Of a stretch of DNA of 64,000 bases, positions 20,021-28,503 are shown one piece after another. The translations under genes and the position numbers were made by a program. The notes beneath the pieces were generated by a model. The model searched no databases. It was not told the DNA's origin and was given only the letters and a program-made list of their open reading frames with translations. Every line of letters starts with the position of its first letter. The stretch's first letter is position 1. The stretch is from Lentzea pudingi (GTDB lineage Bacteria > Actinomycetota > Actinomycetes > Mycobacteriales > Pseudonocardiaceae), in the NCBI RefSeq assembly GCF_014646255.1, contig NZ_BMNC01000010.1, forward strand, positions 124,001 to 188,000, in the 5' to 3' direction.

Positions 20021-20314
20021 TCAGCTCAGGGCGTCCAGCACTCCGTCGATCTCCTCGGCGAGGGACACGTCGAGGGCGGTGATTCCTCCCTTGGAGTGCG
20101 TGCTCAGGCGAAACGTGAGGCTCTTGTACCGGATGTCGACGTCCGGGTGGTGGTTGTCGTTCTCCGCGATCTCCGCGACCCGGTTCACGACCATGATCGC
20201 GTGGGAGAAGCTCGGCAGCTCCACGGTCTTCACCAGCGCCGCGTCCTGGGGACACCAGCCGGGGAGTTTGGGGAGCAGGTCGTCCAACTGATCGTCGCTC
20301 AACAGCTCGGCCAT
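20021..20314 (-). CDS. 4a-hydroxytetrahydrobiopterin dehydratase
   Basis: Pterin-4a-carbinolamine dehydratase family protein (97 aa from ATG 20314; 105 aa if GTG 20338 is used). It has the active-site signature ENDNHHPDVDIRY with the paired histidines, then VTFRL-like LTFRLSTHSKGGIT. It dehydrates 4a-hydroxy-tetrahydropterins after aromatic hydroxylation, or acts in other pterin salvage. Most homologues begin near MAELLSDDQ, favouring ATG 20314, although neither start has a good ribosome site. It is divergent from the TPP riboswitch and thiB. Confidence 0.88.
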   Translation of the reverse strand: MAELLSDDQLDDLLPKLPGWCPQDAALVKTVELPSFSHAIMVVNRVAEIAENDNHHPDVDIRYKSLTFRLSTHSKGGITALDVSLAEEIDGVLDALS

Positions 20315-20354
20315 GTCCTGATCGTCCCACCACGTCACGTAGGCTGCGCGTTTG

Positions 20355-20445
20355 CCACGGGAGTCCGGTGAAGCGCCGGGCTGAGAGGAGGGCTCGCAAG
20401 CCCTCGACCGTCCACCTGATCCGGGTCATACCGGCGTAGGGAGAG
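20355..20445 (+). promoter_or_regulatory. TPP riboswitch (THI element)
   Basis: The region carries the THI-box landmarks in order: ACGGGAGTCCGG, CTGAGAGGAGGGC with its pairing partner GCCCTCGACCG, and CCTGATCCGGGTCATACC followed by GGCGTAGGGAG. The terminal GGGAGAG is also the ribosome site for thiB, 7 nt before GTG 20453, so thiamine pyrophosphate binding probably hides it and blocks translation; no terminator hairpin lies between aptamer and gene. Confidence 0.93.
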
Positions 20446-20452
20446 ATTTGAC

Positions 20453-21451
20453 GTGAGAAGGATTTTCGCTGTTTGCACTGCTCTGGTGCTGGCCGGGTGT
20501 TCGGCCGGGACCTCGACCGCGCCGCAGTCGCACGAGGTCACGCTGGTGACCCACGACTCGTTCGCGGTGAAGCCGGAGGTGCTGGAGGAGTTCCAGAAGG
20601 CCTCCGGGATCACCGTGAAGCAGCTCGCGAGCGGGGACGCGGGCGAGCTGACGAACAAGCTGGTGCTCACCAAGGCGAACCCGATCGGCGACGTCGCGTT
20701 CGGCGTCGACTCGACGTTCGCCTCGCGCGCTCTGTCCGAGGGCGTGTTCGCCGAGTACGCCTCGCCGGAGGCGTCGAAGGGCGCCCAGCGGTACAAGGCC
20801 GACGACACGAACCGGCTCCAGGCCGTCGACGTCGGTGACGTGTGCCTGAACATCGACCCGGCCAAGCTCGGCGGCGTCGAGCCGAAGTCGTACGACGACC
20901 TGACCGACCCGAGGTTCAAGGACAAGCTGGTCGTCGAGAACCCGGCCACCTCGTCGCCCGGTCTCGCGTTCCTGCTCGGCACGATCGCCAAGTACGGCGA
21001 GAACGGCTGGCAGGAGTACTGGACCAAGCTCAAGGTCAACGGCGTCAAGGTCGTGAGCGGCTGGGAAGAGGCCTACAACCAGGAGTTCTCCGCCACCAAG
21101 GGCGACCGGCCGATCGTCGTGTCGTACGCGTCGTCGCCGTCGGCCGAGGGCGGCAAGACCAAGGCCGTGCTCGACACCTGCTACCGCCAGGTCGAGTACG
21201 CGGGCGTGCTGTCCGGTGCCAAGAACCCGTCGGACGCTCAGAAGGTGCTCGACTTCCTGCTGGGCGAGAAGTTCCAGGCCCAGGTGGCCGAGCAGATGTA
21301 CGTCTACCCGTCGCGTGAGGGTGTCGCGCTGCCCGAGTCGTGGGCCAAGGACGCCCCGCTGCCGTCCTCGCCGCAGTCGCTGCCCGCGGACAAGGTGAAG
21401 GACAACCGCGAAGCGTGGGTCGAGCAGTGGCGCAAGCTCGTGCAGGGCTGA
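20453..21451 (+). CDS. thiB: Thiamine ABC transporter, substrate-binding lipoprotein
   Basis: Extracellular binding lipoprotein (332 aa). The signal peptide is MRRIFAVCTALVLAGC with Cys at the lipobox LAGC. The body is a ThiB-type periplasmic-binding fold (VTLVTHDSFAV, GDVAFGVDSTFASRAL, YDDLTDPRFKDKLVVENPATSSPG). It captures thiamine or phosphates thereof and hands it to ThiPQ. Control by the preceding TPP riboswitch supports the substrate. GTG 20453 follows the riboswitch GGGAGAG. Confidence 0.93.
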   Translation: MRRIFAVCTALVLAGCSAGTSTAPQSHEVTLVTHDSFAVKPEVLEEFQKASGITVKQLASGDAGELTNKLVLTKANPIGDVAFGVDSTFASRALSEGVFAEYASPEASKGAQRYKADDTNRLQAVDVGDVCLNIDPAKLGGVEPKSYDDLTDPRFKDKLVVENPATSSPGLAFLLGTIAKYGENGWQEYWTKLKVNGVKVVSGWEEAYNQEFSATKGDRPIVVSYASSPSAEGGKTKAVLDTCYRQVEYAGVLSGAKNPSDAQKVLDFLLGEKFQAQVAEQMYVYPSREGVALPESWAKDAPLPSSPQSLPADKVKDNREAWVEQWRKLVQG

Positions 21452-23034
21452 GTTCGCGCACCGGGTGGTCGGCGGCGGCGCTGCTGCCGCTGGCCTTCCT
21501 GGGACTGTTCTTCGCGTGGCCCGTGCTGGCGATCGTGTCGCTGGGCCTGCGCGAGGGCGGTGTCCTCTCCGTGCTCTTCGAGGGCGACACCTGGGAGCTC
21601 GTCGGGTTCACGCTGGGCCAGGCACTGGCGTCGACGGTCGTGGCGGTCGTCGCCGGGATGCCGCTCGCGTTCGTGCTGGCGCGCTGCCGGATTCGCGGCC
21701 TCGGGCTGATCCGGGCCGCCGTGATGGTGCCGTTCGTGCTGCCGACCGTGGTGGTGGGCCTGGCCTTCCGGACGTTCTGGCCCGACGGCGGGGTGCTGCC
21801 GATCGTGCTGGCCAACGCGTTCTTCAACGTCGCCGTGGTCGCGCGGACCGTCGGCGGGCTGTGGGCGCACACCGATCGACGTGCCGAGGACGCGGCCCGT
21901 GCCCTCGGTGCTTCTCGTCCCCGGGCCTTCGTCTCGGTGGTGCTGCCGGCGCTGGCACCGGCGATCGGGTCGGCCGCGGCGGTCGTGTTCCTGTTCTGCG
22001 CCACCAGTTTCGGTGTCGTGCTGGTGCTGGGTGGGTCGCGGTACCGGACGCTGGAGACCGAGATCTACCTGCGCACGGTCGAGCTGTTCGACCTGTCGGG
22101 GGCGGCGGCGTTGTCGCTGCTGCAGTTCGTCGCCGTGCTGGCTGTGCTGGTGCTGGGAGCTCTCGCCCGTCGTCGGCGCGAGACCGCGCTGGCGTTGCGG
22201 GGCAGGGAAGAGCTGGCGCGACGGCCGTCCGGTGGCGAGTGGTACGTCGTGGCCGCCGCTTTCGCCGTCGTGGTGGCATTGCTGACGCCGGTGGTGGGAC
22301 TGGTGACCCGCTCACTGTCCACTCGGGACGGCTGGAGCTTCGCCGGGTACGTGGCTCTGAACACCCGTGGTGATCGCGGCACGTTGGCGGTGACCGGGAT
22401 CGACGCCGCGGTGAACTCGCTGCGGACGGCCTTCGACGCGACGCTGGTGGCGTTGGTGGTCGGGGTGTTCTCGGCCGTGGTGCTGGTCGGGCTGCGGCGG
22501 TCCGGCGCACGTTTCGCCGAGGTGCTCGACACCGCGTTGATGCTGCCTTTGGGCGTGTCCGCGGTGACGGTCGGCTTCGGCTACCTGATCACGATGGACG
22601 CGCTGCCGGGTGACTTCCGGACCTCGCCGATGCTGGTACCGCTGGCGCAGGCGCTGGTCGTGACGCCGTTGATCGTGCGGATGGTGCTGCCGGTGCTGCG
22701 GGCCGTCGACGAACGGCTGCGGCAGGCGGCGGCGACACTGGGCGCCTCGCCCTTGCGGGTCTGGCGAGAGGTGGACCTGCCGCTGGCCGGGCGAACGCTG
22801 GCGGCGGCGGCCGGGTTCGGGTACGTGGTGGCGCTGGGGGAGTTCGGGGCGACGAGCTTCCTGGCCCGCCCGGACGCGCCGACGTTGCCGGTGGTGATCG
22901 CGCGGCTGATGTCGCGGCCGGGGGAGTTGAACAGCCAGATGGCCTACGCGGCGTGCGCGCTGCTGATGGTCGTGACGGTCGGGTGCGTGCTGCTGATCGA
23001 GCGGTTGCGCGTGCCGAGCAGCGGGGAGTTCTGA
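21427..23034 (+). CDS. thiP: Thiamine ABC transporter, permease
   Basis: Double-length permease (about 535 aa) with two fused binding-protein-dependent transport domains, each with an EAA-type loop (EDAARALGASRPRAFVSVVLPAL; RLRQAAATLGASPLRVWREV is the second). It forms the channel for thiamine import. The frame overlaps the thiB 3' end; GTG 21427 (or GTG 21415) is the most likely start, translationally coupled to thiB, because no start codon follows before the first membrane helix. It overlaps thiQ by TGATG at 23034. Confidence 0.9.
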   Translation: MAQARAGLSSRTGWSAAALLPLAFLGLFFAWPVLAIVSLGLREGGVLSVLFEGDTWELVGFTLGQALASTVVAVVAGMPLAFVLARCRIRGLGLIRAAVMVPFVLPTVVVGLAFRTFWPDGGVLPIVLANAFFNVAVVARTVGGLWAHTDRRAEDAARALGASRPRAFVSVVLPALAPAIGSAAAVVFLFCATSFGVVLVLGGSRYRTLETEIYLRTVELFDLSGAAALSLLQFVAVLAVLVLGALARRRRETALALRGREELARRPSGGEWYVVAAAFAVVVALLTPVVGLVTRSLSTRDGWSFAGYVALNTRGDRGTLAVTGIDAAVNSLRTAFDATLVALVVGVFSAVVLVGLRRSGARFAEVLDTALMLPLGVSAVTVGFGYLITMDALPGDFRTSPMLVPLAQALVVTPLIVRMVLPVLRAVDERLRQAAATLGASPLRVWREVDLPLAGRTLAAAAGFGYVVALGEFGATSFLARPDAPTLPVVIARLMSRPGELNSQMAYAACALLMVVTVGCVLLIERLRVPSSGEF

Positions 23035-23987
23035 TGGCACTGGAACTGGACTCGATCACCGTCCGGTATGGACAGACGGCCGCGGTGTCGGACGTGTCGC
23101 TCTCGGTGGCGGACGGCGAGGTCGTCGCGCTGCTCGGGCCGTCCGGCTGCGGCAAGTCGACGTTGCTGCGCACGGTCGCGGGGCTGGAGAAGCCCGCTTC
23201 CGGTGCGGTGCGGTGGGATTGCGCCGACCTGGCCGGCGTCCCGGTGCACCGGCGCGAGTTCGGGCTGGTCTTCCAGGACGGGCAGCTGTTCCCGCACCGG
23301 ACGGTCGCCGGGAACGTGGCGTTCGGCCTGCGGATGCAGAAGGTCGAGCGCGAGGCACGGGACAAGCGCGTGCTCTCGTTGCTGGAGCTCGTGGGGCTGG
23401 AGGGCTACGCCGATCGCCGCGTGACGCAGCTGTCCGGCGGAGAGCAGCAACGGGTGGCGCTGGCGCGGGCGTTGGCCCCCTCACCACGGTTGCTGCTGCT
23501 GGACGAACCGCTGTCGGCGCTGGACCGGGCGTTGCGCGAACAGCTCGCGGTCGACCTGGCGCGGTTGCTGCGCGAGGCCGCGACGACGGCTCTCGTCGTG
23601 ACGCACGACCACGACGAGGCCTTCACGCTGGCCGACCGCGTGGCGATCATGTCGCGCGGCCGGATCGTCCAGGTCGGCCCGCCGGCCGAGGTGTGGTCGT
23701 CGCCCGTCGACGTGGAGACAGCGAAGTTCCTGGGCTGCAACAAGTTCGTGCCCGGCTCGTTCGTCGGGCTGGACGTCGAACGGGTGGGGCTGCGGGCTAC
23801 GGCACTGCGGGTCGACCCCGACGGGTTGATGGAGGGCACGGTGCTGGAACGGGTGCATCGGCGCGACCACGTGCGGCTGCTCGTGGAGATCGGCGGCGAG
23901 GAGTACGAGGCCGTGGGACCGATGTCCGAGATCGGGGACCGGGTCCGGCTCGAAATTGACTTGGACGGCGTCGCTCGGATCGGTTAG
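23034..23987 (+). CDS. thiQ: Thiamine ABC transporter, ATP-binding protein
   Basis: ABC ATPase (317 aa) energising ThiBP. Walker A is GPSGCGKST, Q-loop LVFQDGQLFPH, signature LSGGEQQRVALARAL, Walker B LLLLDEPLSALD, and the H-loop is in VVTHDHDEA. A C-terminal TOBE-like extension (about 245-317) is typical of CUT/MOI-type ATPases. ATG 23034 lies in the thiP stop. This is the last gene of the riboswitch-controlled operon. Confidence 0.93.
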   Translation: MALELDSITVRYGQTAAVSDVSLSVADGEVVALLGPSGCGKSTLLRTVAGLEKPASGAVRWDCADLAGVPVHRREFGLVFQDGQLFPHRTVAGNVAFGLRMQKVEREARDKRVLSLLELVGLEGYADRRVTQLSGGEQQRVALARALAPSPRLLLLDEPLSALDRALREQLAVDLARLLREAATTALVVTHDHDEAFTLADRVAIMSRGRIVQVGPPAEVWSSPVDVETAKFLGCNKFVPGSFVGLDVERVGLRATALRVDPDGLMEGTVLERVHRRDHVRLLVEIGGEEYEAVGPMSEIGDRVRLEIDLDGVARIG

Positions 23988-23998
23988 CTGTGGGTCCT

Positions 23999-24754
23999 AT
24001 GGGATCTCTTGGGGGACGCGTCGCGCTGGTCACGGGCGTGAGCAGGCGGCAGGGCATCGGGTACGCGATCGCATCGAGGCTTTCCGGCCTGGGGGCCGAT
24101 CTGTTCGTGCAGCACCACGTCGCGCATGACGCCGCACAGCCGTGGGGCGCGGACTCCGTTGACGAGGTGCTGGCGGATGTCGGCGCTCTGGGGCTGGGTG
24201 TGGATCTGGCACGGCCCGAGGCACCCGACGAGCTGATGGCCGCGGCTGTCGAGGCTTACGGCCGCGTCGACGTGCTGGTGTGCAACCACGCCCGTTCTGG
24301 CGGCGACGGGCCGTTGGGCTCGCTGGACGCGGCGATGCTCGACGAGCACTACGCGGTGAACACGCGCTCGTCGATCCTGTTGGCGCAAGCGTTTGCCCGC
24401 CAGTGGACCAGGACCGACGGCGGGCGGATCGTCTTCATGACGTCCGGCCAGAACCTCGGCCCGATGCCCGGCGAGATCGCCTACGCGGCCTCGAAGGGCG
24501 CGCTGGCGGCGATCATCGCCACGCTCTCGCACGAGCTCGCGGACCGGGGCATCACCGTCAACGCGGTGAACCCCGGCCCCACCGACACGGGGTGGGCGGG
24601 ACCGGAGCTCAACGAGTTCGTGAACGAGCGGATGCCGTTGAGGCGCTGGGGTCAGCCGGACGACGCCGCCCGGCTGATCTCCTGGCTGTGCACCGACGAC
24701 GCTGCCTGGATCACCGGACAGGTGCTGAACAGCGAGGGCGGCTTCCGCCGTTAG
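23999..24754 (+). CDS. Short-chain dehydrogenase/reductase
   Basis: Classical-type SDR (251 aa; GTG 23990 would add three residues). NAD(P)-binding TGVSRRQGIG, a CNHARSG version of the NNAG motif, a Ser in VFMTSGQN and YAASK as the catalytic Tyr/Lys, then VNAVNPGPTDTG. FabG-like SDRs reduce or oxidise a wide range of substrates; this one has an unusual SRRQGIG glycine loop but no substrate clue. Its stop overlaps that of the convergent ABC permease gene. Confidence 0.88.
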   Translation: MGSLGGRVALVTGVSRRQGIGYAIASRLSGLGADLFVQHHVAHDAAQPWGADSVDEVLADVGALGLGVDLARPEAPDELMAAAVEAYGRVDVLVCNHARSGGDGPLGSLDAAMLDEHYAVNTRSSILLAQAFARQWTRTDGGRIVFMTSGQNLGPMPGEIAYAASKGALAAIIATLSHELADRGITVNAVNPGPTDTGWAGPELNEFVNERMPLRRWGQPDDAARLISWLCTDDAAWITGQVLNSEGGFRR

Positions 24755-25560
24755 CTGTCCTTGGTGATCAGGCGCATCGCCGCCAGCCCGGTCCCGATCA
24801 GCAGGTAGCACCCGGCCAGCAACGTGCTGTCGCCGATCTGCCCCAACGGGATCGGGTCGCGCATCACGTCGATCAGCCCCGGGAAGCCCGTGGTGATCAG
24901 GAACGGGTGCAGCCAGTCCAGTGACGAGAACTGCCCGAGCACCTGGAACACGATGATCGTCGTCATCGTCGCCGCCTGCACCACGAGCGGGTGCTCGGTG
25001 GTGGACGAGACGGCGAGGGCGACGGCGCCGATCGCCACCATCTGGAACGTCACCAGCAGGATGAACAACCCGATGCGCAGCAGGCCCTCGGCGAAGGAGA
25101 GCGTGGTGCCGGACAGCGTCATCATGCCGTCGGTGCCGAGGAACGCCGTGCCCGCGATGATGCCGACGACGGCCATCAGCGTGACGGCGAACAACGACAT
25201 CGCGGTGAGGCCGAAGAGCTTCACGAACAGCAGCCGCACACGGGACACCGGTGCGACCAGCAGGCCGCGCAACGTGCCGTGCTGGGCTTCGCCCGCGAGT
25301 CCGTCCGCCGCCCAGATCGACGCCACCAGCGGCAGCAACAGGTTGAGCGACAGGAACAACGTGAAGATCGGCACGACCATGCCGTTGCCCTGCAGGATCG
25401 CGCCGAGGCCCGGAGGCCCGCCGCCGCCCTCGTCCGATCCGGCGGTCCAGATGCCGAAGCTGATGATGATCGGTACGAGGATCAGGCCGAACAGACCGAT
25501 GAGGGTCCGCGGCCGGCGCAGCATCCAGCGCACCTCGGAGCCGAACTGACGCGTGATCAT
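24751..25560 (-). CDS. ABC-2 type transporter permease
   Basis: Six-helix permease (269 aa) of the ABC-2 type: first span LIGLFGLILVPIIISFGIW after a short cytoplasmic N-terminus (MITRQFGSEVRWMLRR), an extracellular loop, then AGEAQHGTLRGLLVAPVSR, the coupling segment of exporters such as CcmA/NodJ types. It pairs with the ATPase gene whose stop it overlaps (ATGA at 25557-25560). Together they probably export a lipid, peptide or toxin, or regulate an envelope component linked to the upstream LolA-like protein. Confidence 0.88.
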   Translation of the reverse strand: MITRQFGSEVRWMLRRPRTLIGLFGLILVPIIISFGIWTAGSDEGGGGPPGLGAILQGNGMVVPIFTLFLSLNLLLPLVASIWAADGLAGEAQHGTLRGLLVAPVSRVRLLFVKLFGLTAMSLFAVTLMAVVGIIAGTAFLGTDGMMTLSGTTLSFAEGLLRIGLFILLVTFQMVAIGAVALAVSSTTEHPLVVQAATMTTIIVFQVLGQFSSLDWLHPFLITTGFPGLIDVMRDPIPLGQIGDSTLLAGCYLLIGTGLAAMRLITKDS

Positions 25561-26561
25561 CGGCGTCCCCCGTCCAGGGTGTCCACTGCGGACATTCCGC
25601 GCTCGGCCTCCTCGGCCTCGGTGAGCCGCGCGAACAGCTCTTCCAGGCCGGTCTTCCAGCGCGTCGCCTCGAAGACGCGGGCGCCGCCCTTGACCAGGGT
25701 CTCGATCACCTGCGGTGCGCTCGTCCCCGCGAGCTCGACGCGCAGTCCGTCACTCAACGGCCTGGCCGAGATCTTGGCCTGCCGCAACGCACTCAACGCG
25801 CTCTCGACGTCCGGTGTGATCACCTGGAGCGCCGAACCGCCCGCCTGCAGCAGTTCGGTCAGTTCTCCCTGTGCCACCACGGTGCCGCGGTGCAGCACCG
25901 CGACGTGCGTGCAGGTCGCCTCGACCTCGCTGAGCAGGTGGCTCGACACCAGCACCGTGCTGCCGGCCTCGTGCAGCTCCGCGATGATCTTGCGGATCTC
26001 CCGCGTGCCGGCCGGGTCGAGGCCGTTGGTCGGCTCGTCGAGGACGACGAGCTTGCGCGGCACGAGCAACGCCGCGGCCAGGCCGAGACGTTGCTTCATG
26101 CCGAGCGAGTACCCCCGGTACCTGCGGTGGGCCGCCTGGGCGAGCCCGACGCGTTCGATGGCGTCCTCGACCGCCTGCTTGATCTCCTTGCGGGGCAGCA
26201 GAGGCTCGAACGCGGCACACCTGACGAGGTTCTCCCGTCCGCTGAGGAACGGGTGGAACCCCGGACCCTCGACCAGCGCGCCCACGTGCGGCAGCGACTG
26301 CTCGGCTCCCTCGGGAAGCGGCCTGCCGAGCAGTTCGATCTCCCCCTGCGTGGGGCGGACCAACCCGAGCAGCATCCGGATCGTGGTCGTCTTGCCGGAC
26401 CCGTTGGGCCCCAGCATGCCGAGCACGGCTCCTTCCGGCAGCTCGAGGTCGACGCGGTCCACGGCGACCGTGCTCCCGTACTCCTTGCGCAGTCCCTTGG
26501 TCCGCGCGGCGACAGCGGTCTTCGAAGGCGCTGTCACCGGCGCGCTGGTCGAGGTGGTCAC
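25557..26561 (-). CDS. ABC transporter ATP-binding protein
   Basis: ATPase (334 aa) for the adjacent permease. Walker A is GPNGSGKTT, the signature YSLGMKQRLGLAAAL is of the exporter (DrrA/CcmA) class, Walker B is LVVLDEPTNGLDPAG, H-loop VSSHLL. A C-terminal extension from about 240 is typical of drug/bacitracin exporters. GTG 26561 overlaps the upstream LolA-like stop by GTGA, so the three genes form one operon transcribed away from the two-component system. Confidence 0.9.
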   Translation of the reverse strand: MTTSTSAPVTAPSKTAVAARTKGLRKEYGSTVAVDRVDLELPEGAVLGMLGPNGSGKTTTIRMLLGLVRPTQGEIELLGRPLPEGAEQSLPHVGALVEGPGFHPFLSGRENLVRCAAFEPLLPRKEIKQAVEDAIERVGLAQAAHRRYRGYSLGMKQRLGLAAALLVPRKLVVLDEPTNGLDPAGTREIRKIIAELHEAGSTVLVSSHLLSEVEATCTHVAVLHRGTVVAQGELTELLQAGGSALQVITPDVESALSALRQAKISARPLSDGLRVELAGTSAPQVIETLVKGGARVFEATRWKTGLEELFARLTEAEEAERGMSAVDTLDGGRR

Positions 26562-27634
26562 TTCACGTGTCCGATCGTGTCGAACAGGACCTGCTCGGGC
26601 ACGGCGCCCGCGACGACACGACCGTCGTCGGCGATCAGGATCGTGGCGACCTTCGTGGTGAAGACCTGACCGCTACCCCACGCACCGCTGACCTTCTTGG
26701 TGAACTTGTCGACCAGGCCCTGCGCCTCGGCGGGGACCTGGGTCATGGCCTCCGCCGGGATGCGAGCCCCGACGACCGTGTCCCAGCCCGTGCCGAAGAA
26801 CTGCGGGTCCTTGCCCTGCAACGCCTGCTCCAGGCCGAGTTCCGGCCTGCGGTCACGGCCCTGCTCCGACTCCTTGGCCTCCGGCGTGGTGACCTTGGCC
26901 TGCGCCGGCGGCGTGAACTCGAAGAGCTTCGGGTCCTGCGGGCCGACGTTGATCTCGCTGAAGCCGACCGTGCCCGCGGGCTCGGCCGTGCCGTTGGTGA
27001 GAACGGCGACGCGCAGCGGCATCTTCAGCTCGGAGTCGACCGCGATCCGCACCTCGCGGATCAGGGTCTTCTCGCTGGCCTTGGGGGTCAGCACGAGCTC
27101 GTAGGCGGCACGGTTCGCGACCCGCGCGGTGCCGTCGACGGAGATCTCGCTGAACTCCCTGGTCAGCTCGACGACCTGCTTGGCAGCGGTCGCCGGGTCG
27201 ACCGACTCGGCCTGGGCCGGCTTCTCGGCCTTCGGCTCGTCCTTGTGCTCGGCCTTGGTGACCTCGTTGTCCTGCGAGTTCCAGGACCACGTGGTCTTGC
27301 CGTCGTTGACGATGGTCTGCTCGGACTGGCCGTTCGGCAGGGCGGCGCGGAACTTGCCGTTGCCGTCCGTCCAGATCCGGGCGCTGTGCTTGCCGTCGGC
27401 GAGCTGCGGGATCTGCGAGATGGCCGGGAGACCGAGCTTGTTGTCGACCTCCACGGTCCCGCCGAACGCACCCGGCTTGCTCGTCAGCACCTGTTGCACG
27501 AGTGACTCCGCGGACACGTCCGGGAGTGATGGCGGCTGGCCCGCACCCGCTGGCATGGCGAGCAGGCTCAGGCCTGCCACACCGGTGATCACGCCGGTCG
27601 CCGCAGCGACCAGGGTCACCTTTCGCTTGTTCAT
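26558..27634 (-). CDS. LolA-like secreted envelope protein
   Basis: Exported protein (358 aa) with signal peptide MNKRKVTLVAAATGVITGVA and cleavage near AGAG. The body resembles the LolA/LppX-like half-barrel fold used to carry lipids or sense the envelope (SARIWTDGNGKFRAALPNG, TTWSWNSQDNEV, AAYELVLTPKA, GTVGFSEINVGPQDPKLFEFTPP). Actinomycete proteins of this kind often sit with an ABC exporter and a two-component system, as here. The start is ATG 27634 with GGAGGAGGGG upstream; a start at 27667 would precede it with non-signal residues. Cargo is unknown. Confidence 0.8.
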   Translation of the reverse strand: MNKRKVTLVAAATGVITGVAGLSLLAMPAGAGQPPSLPDVSAESLVQQVLTSKPGAFGGTVEVDNKLGLPAISQIPQLADGKHSARIWTDGNGKFRAALPNGQSEQTIVNDGKTTWSWNSQDNEVTKAEHKDEPKAEKPAQAESVDPATAAKQVVELTREFSEISVDGTARVANRAAYELVLTPKASEKTLIREVRIAVDSELKMPLRVAVLTNGTAEPAGTVGFSEINVGPQDPKLFEFTPPAQAKVTTPEAKESEQGRDRRPELGLEQALQGKDPQFFGTGWDTVVGARIPAEAMTQVPAEAQGLVDKFTKKVSGAWGSGQVFTTKVATILIADDGRVVAGAVPEQVLFDTIGHVK

Positions 27635-27684
27635 CAGTGGTCCCCTCCTCCAAGGGCTTGTGCTCACAGCTTGGTGGTGGGTTG

Positions 27685-27786
27685 CTGAGATGGTGCTGAG
27701 ACTACTTCTACCTGCGGTTTCTCGCCTACCGCGAGGTGTTTTCTGAGAGTCGGCTGAGATCTTGCGCGCGGCTGAGAGTTCTGAGC
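27685..27786. promoter_or_regulatory. Phased CTGAGA direct repeats (probable response-regulator operator)
   Basis: The divergent promoter region has CTGAGA at 27685, 27696, 27743, 27754 and 27772 and CTGAGC at 27781. Two pairs are spaced exactly 11 bp apart (CTGAGA-N5-CTGAGA), the half-site geometry bound by OmpR-type dimers. The neighbouring response regulator is the natural candidate, controlling both the LolA/ABC operon and itself. Confidence 0.6.
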
Positions 27787-27801
27787 GGCATGCTGTGTCT
27801 C

Positions 27802-28503
27802 GTGAAGCCTCGAGTGCTGGTCGTGGACGACGAAGTCGGCGTGCGCCGGGCCTTGGAGCGCGGCCTGTCCGCTGAGGGCATGGAGGTCGTCACCGCGTCC
27901 GACGGGCCCACGGCGCTGCGGGTCGCGTTGACCGGCGCTTTCGACGTGGTGCTGCTCGACATCATGCTGCCCGGGCTGTCGGGCTATCGCGTGCTGCAGC
28001 GCATGCGGGCCGACGGGGTGCGCACGCCCGTGCTGATGGTCTCCGCCAAGGACGGTGAGGTCGACCAGGCGGACGGCCTCGACCTCGGCGCCGACGGGTA
28101 CCTGGTCAAGCCGTTCAGCTTCGTGGTGCTGGTGGCGCAGGTCAGGGCGTTGCTGCGGCGGGGTGGCGGGGCACGCCGCAAGCTGACGCTGGGGAACCTG
28201 GTGATCGACCGCGGGCTGCGCGAGGTCAGCTGGGCGGGGCTCGACGTCTCGCTGTCGCCGCGCGAGTACGCGGTTCTCGACGTGCTGGCGTCGCGCGCGG
28301 GGTCCGTGGTGACGAAGGACGAGCTGCTGCGGACCGTCTGGGGAGACGAGCAGGCCGCGACCCGCAACGCCGTCGAGGTCTACGTCGGGTACCTGCGGCG
28401 CAAGCTGGAGGCCGTGGGTGCCGGTGAGGTCGTGCGGACCATCCGCGGGCACGGGTACATCGCGTCCACCCCGGACCTGGACAGCGCGTTGGGCAACAAG
28501 TGA
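27802..28503 (+). CDS. OmpR-family response regulator
   Basis: Two-domain regulator (233 aa). Receiver: VVDDEVG acidic pair, phospho-acceptor Asp in LLDIMLPG, switch Ser in VSAKD and Lys in LVKPF. The C-terminal winged helix has SPREYAVLDVLASRAG, TVWGDEQAATRNAVEVYVGYLRRK-type recognition helix and the TIRGHGY wing. Start GTG 27802 gives the compact MKPRVLVVDDE; ATG 27790 would add four residues; neither has a clear ribosome site. It overlaps the kinase gene by GTGA. Confidence 0.9.
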   Translation: MKPRVLVVDDEVGVRRALERGLSAEGMEVVTASDGPTALRVALTGAFDVVLLDIMLPGLSGYRVLQRMRADGVRTPVLMVSAKDGEVDQADGLDLGADGYLVKPFSFVVLVAQVRALLRRGGGARRKLTLGNLVIDRGLREVSWAGLDVSLSPREYAVLDVLASRAGSVVTKDELLRTVWGDEQAATRNAVEVYVGYLRRKLEAVGAGEVVRTIRGHGYIASTPDLDSALGNK

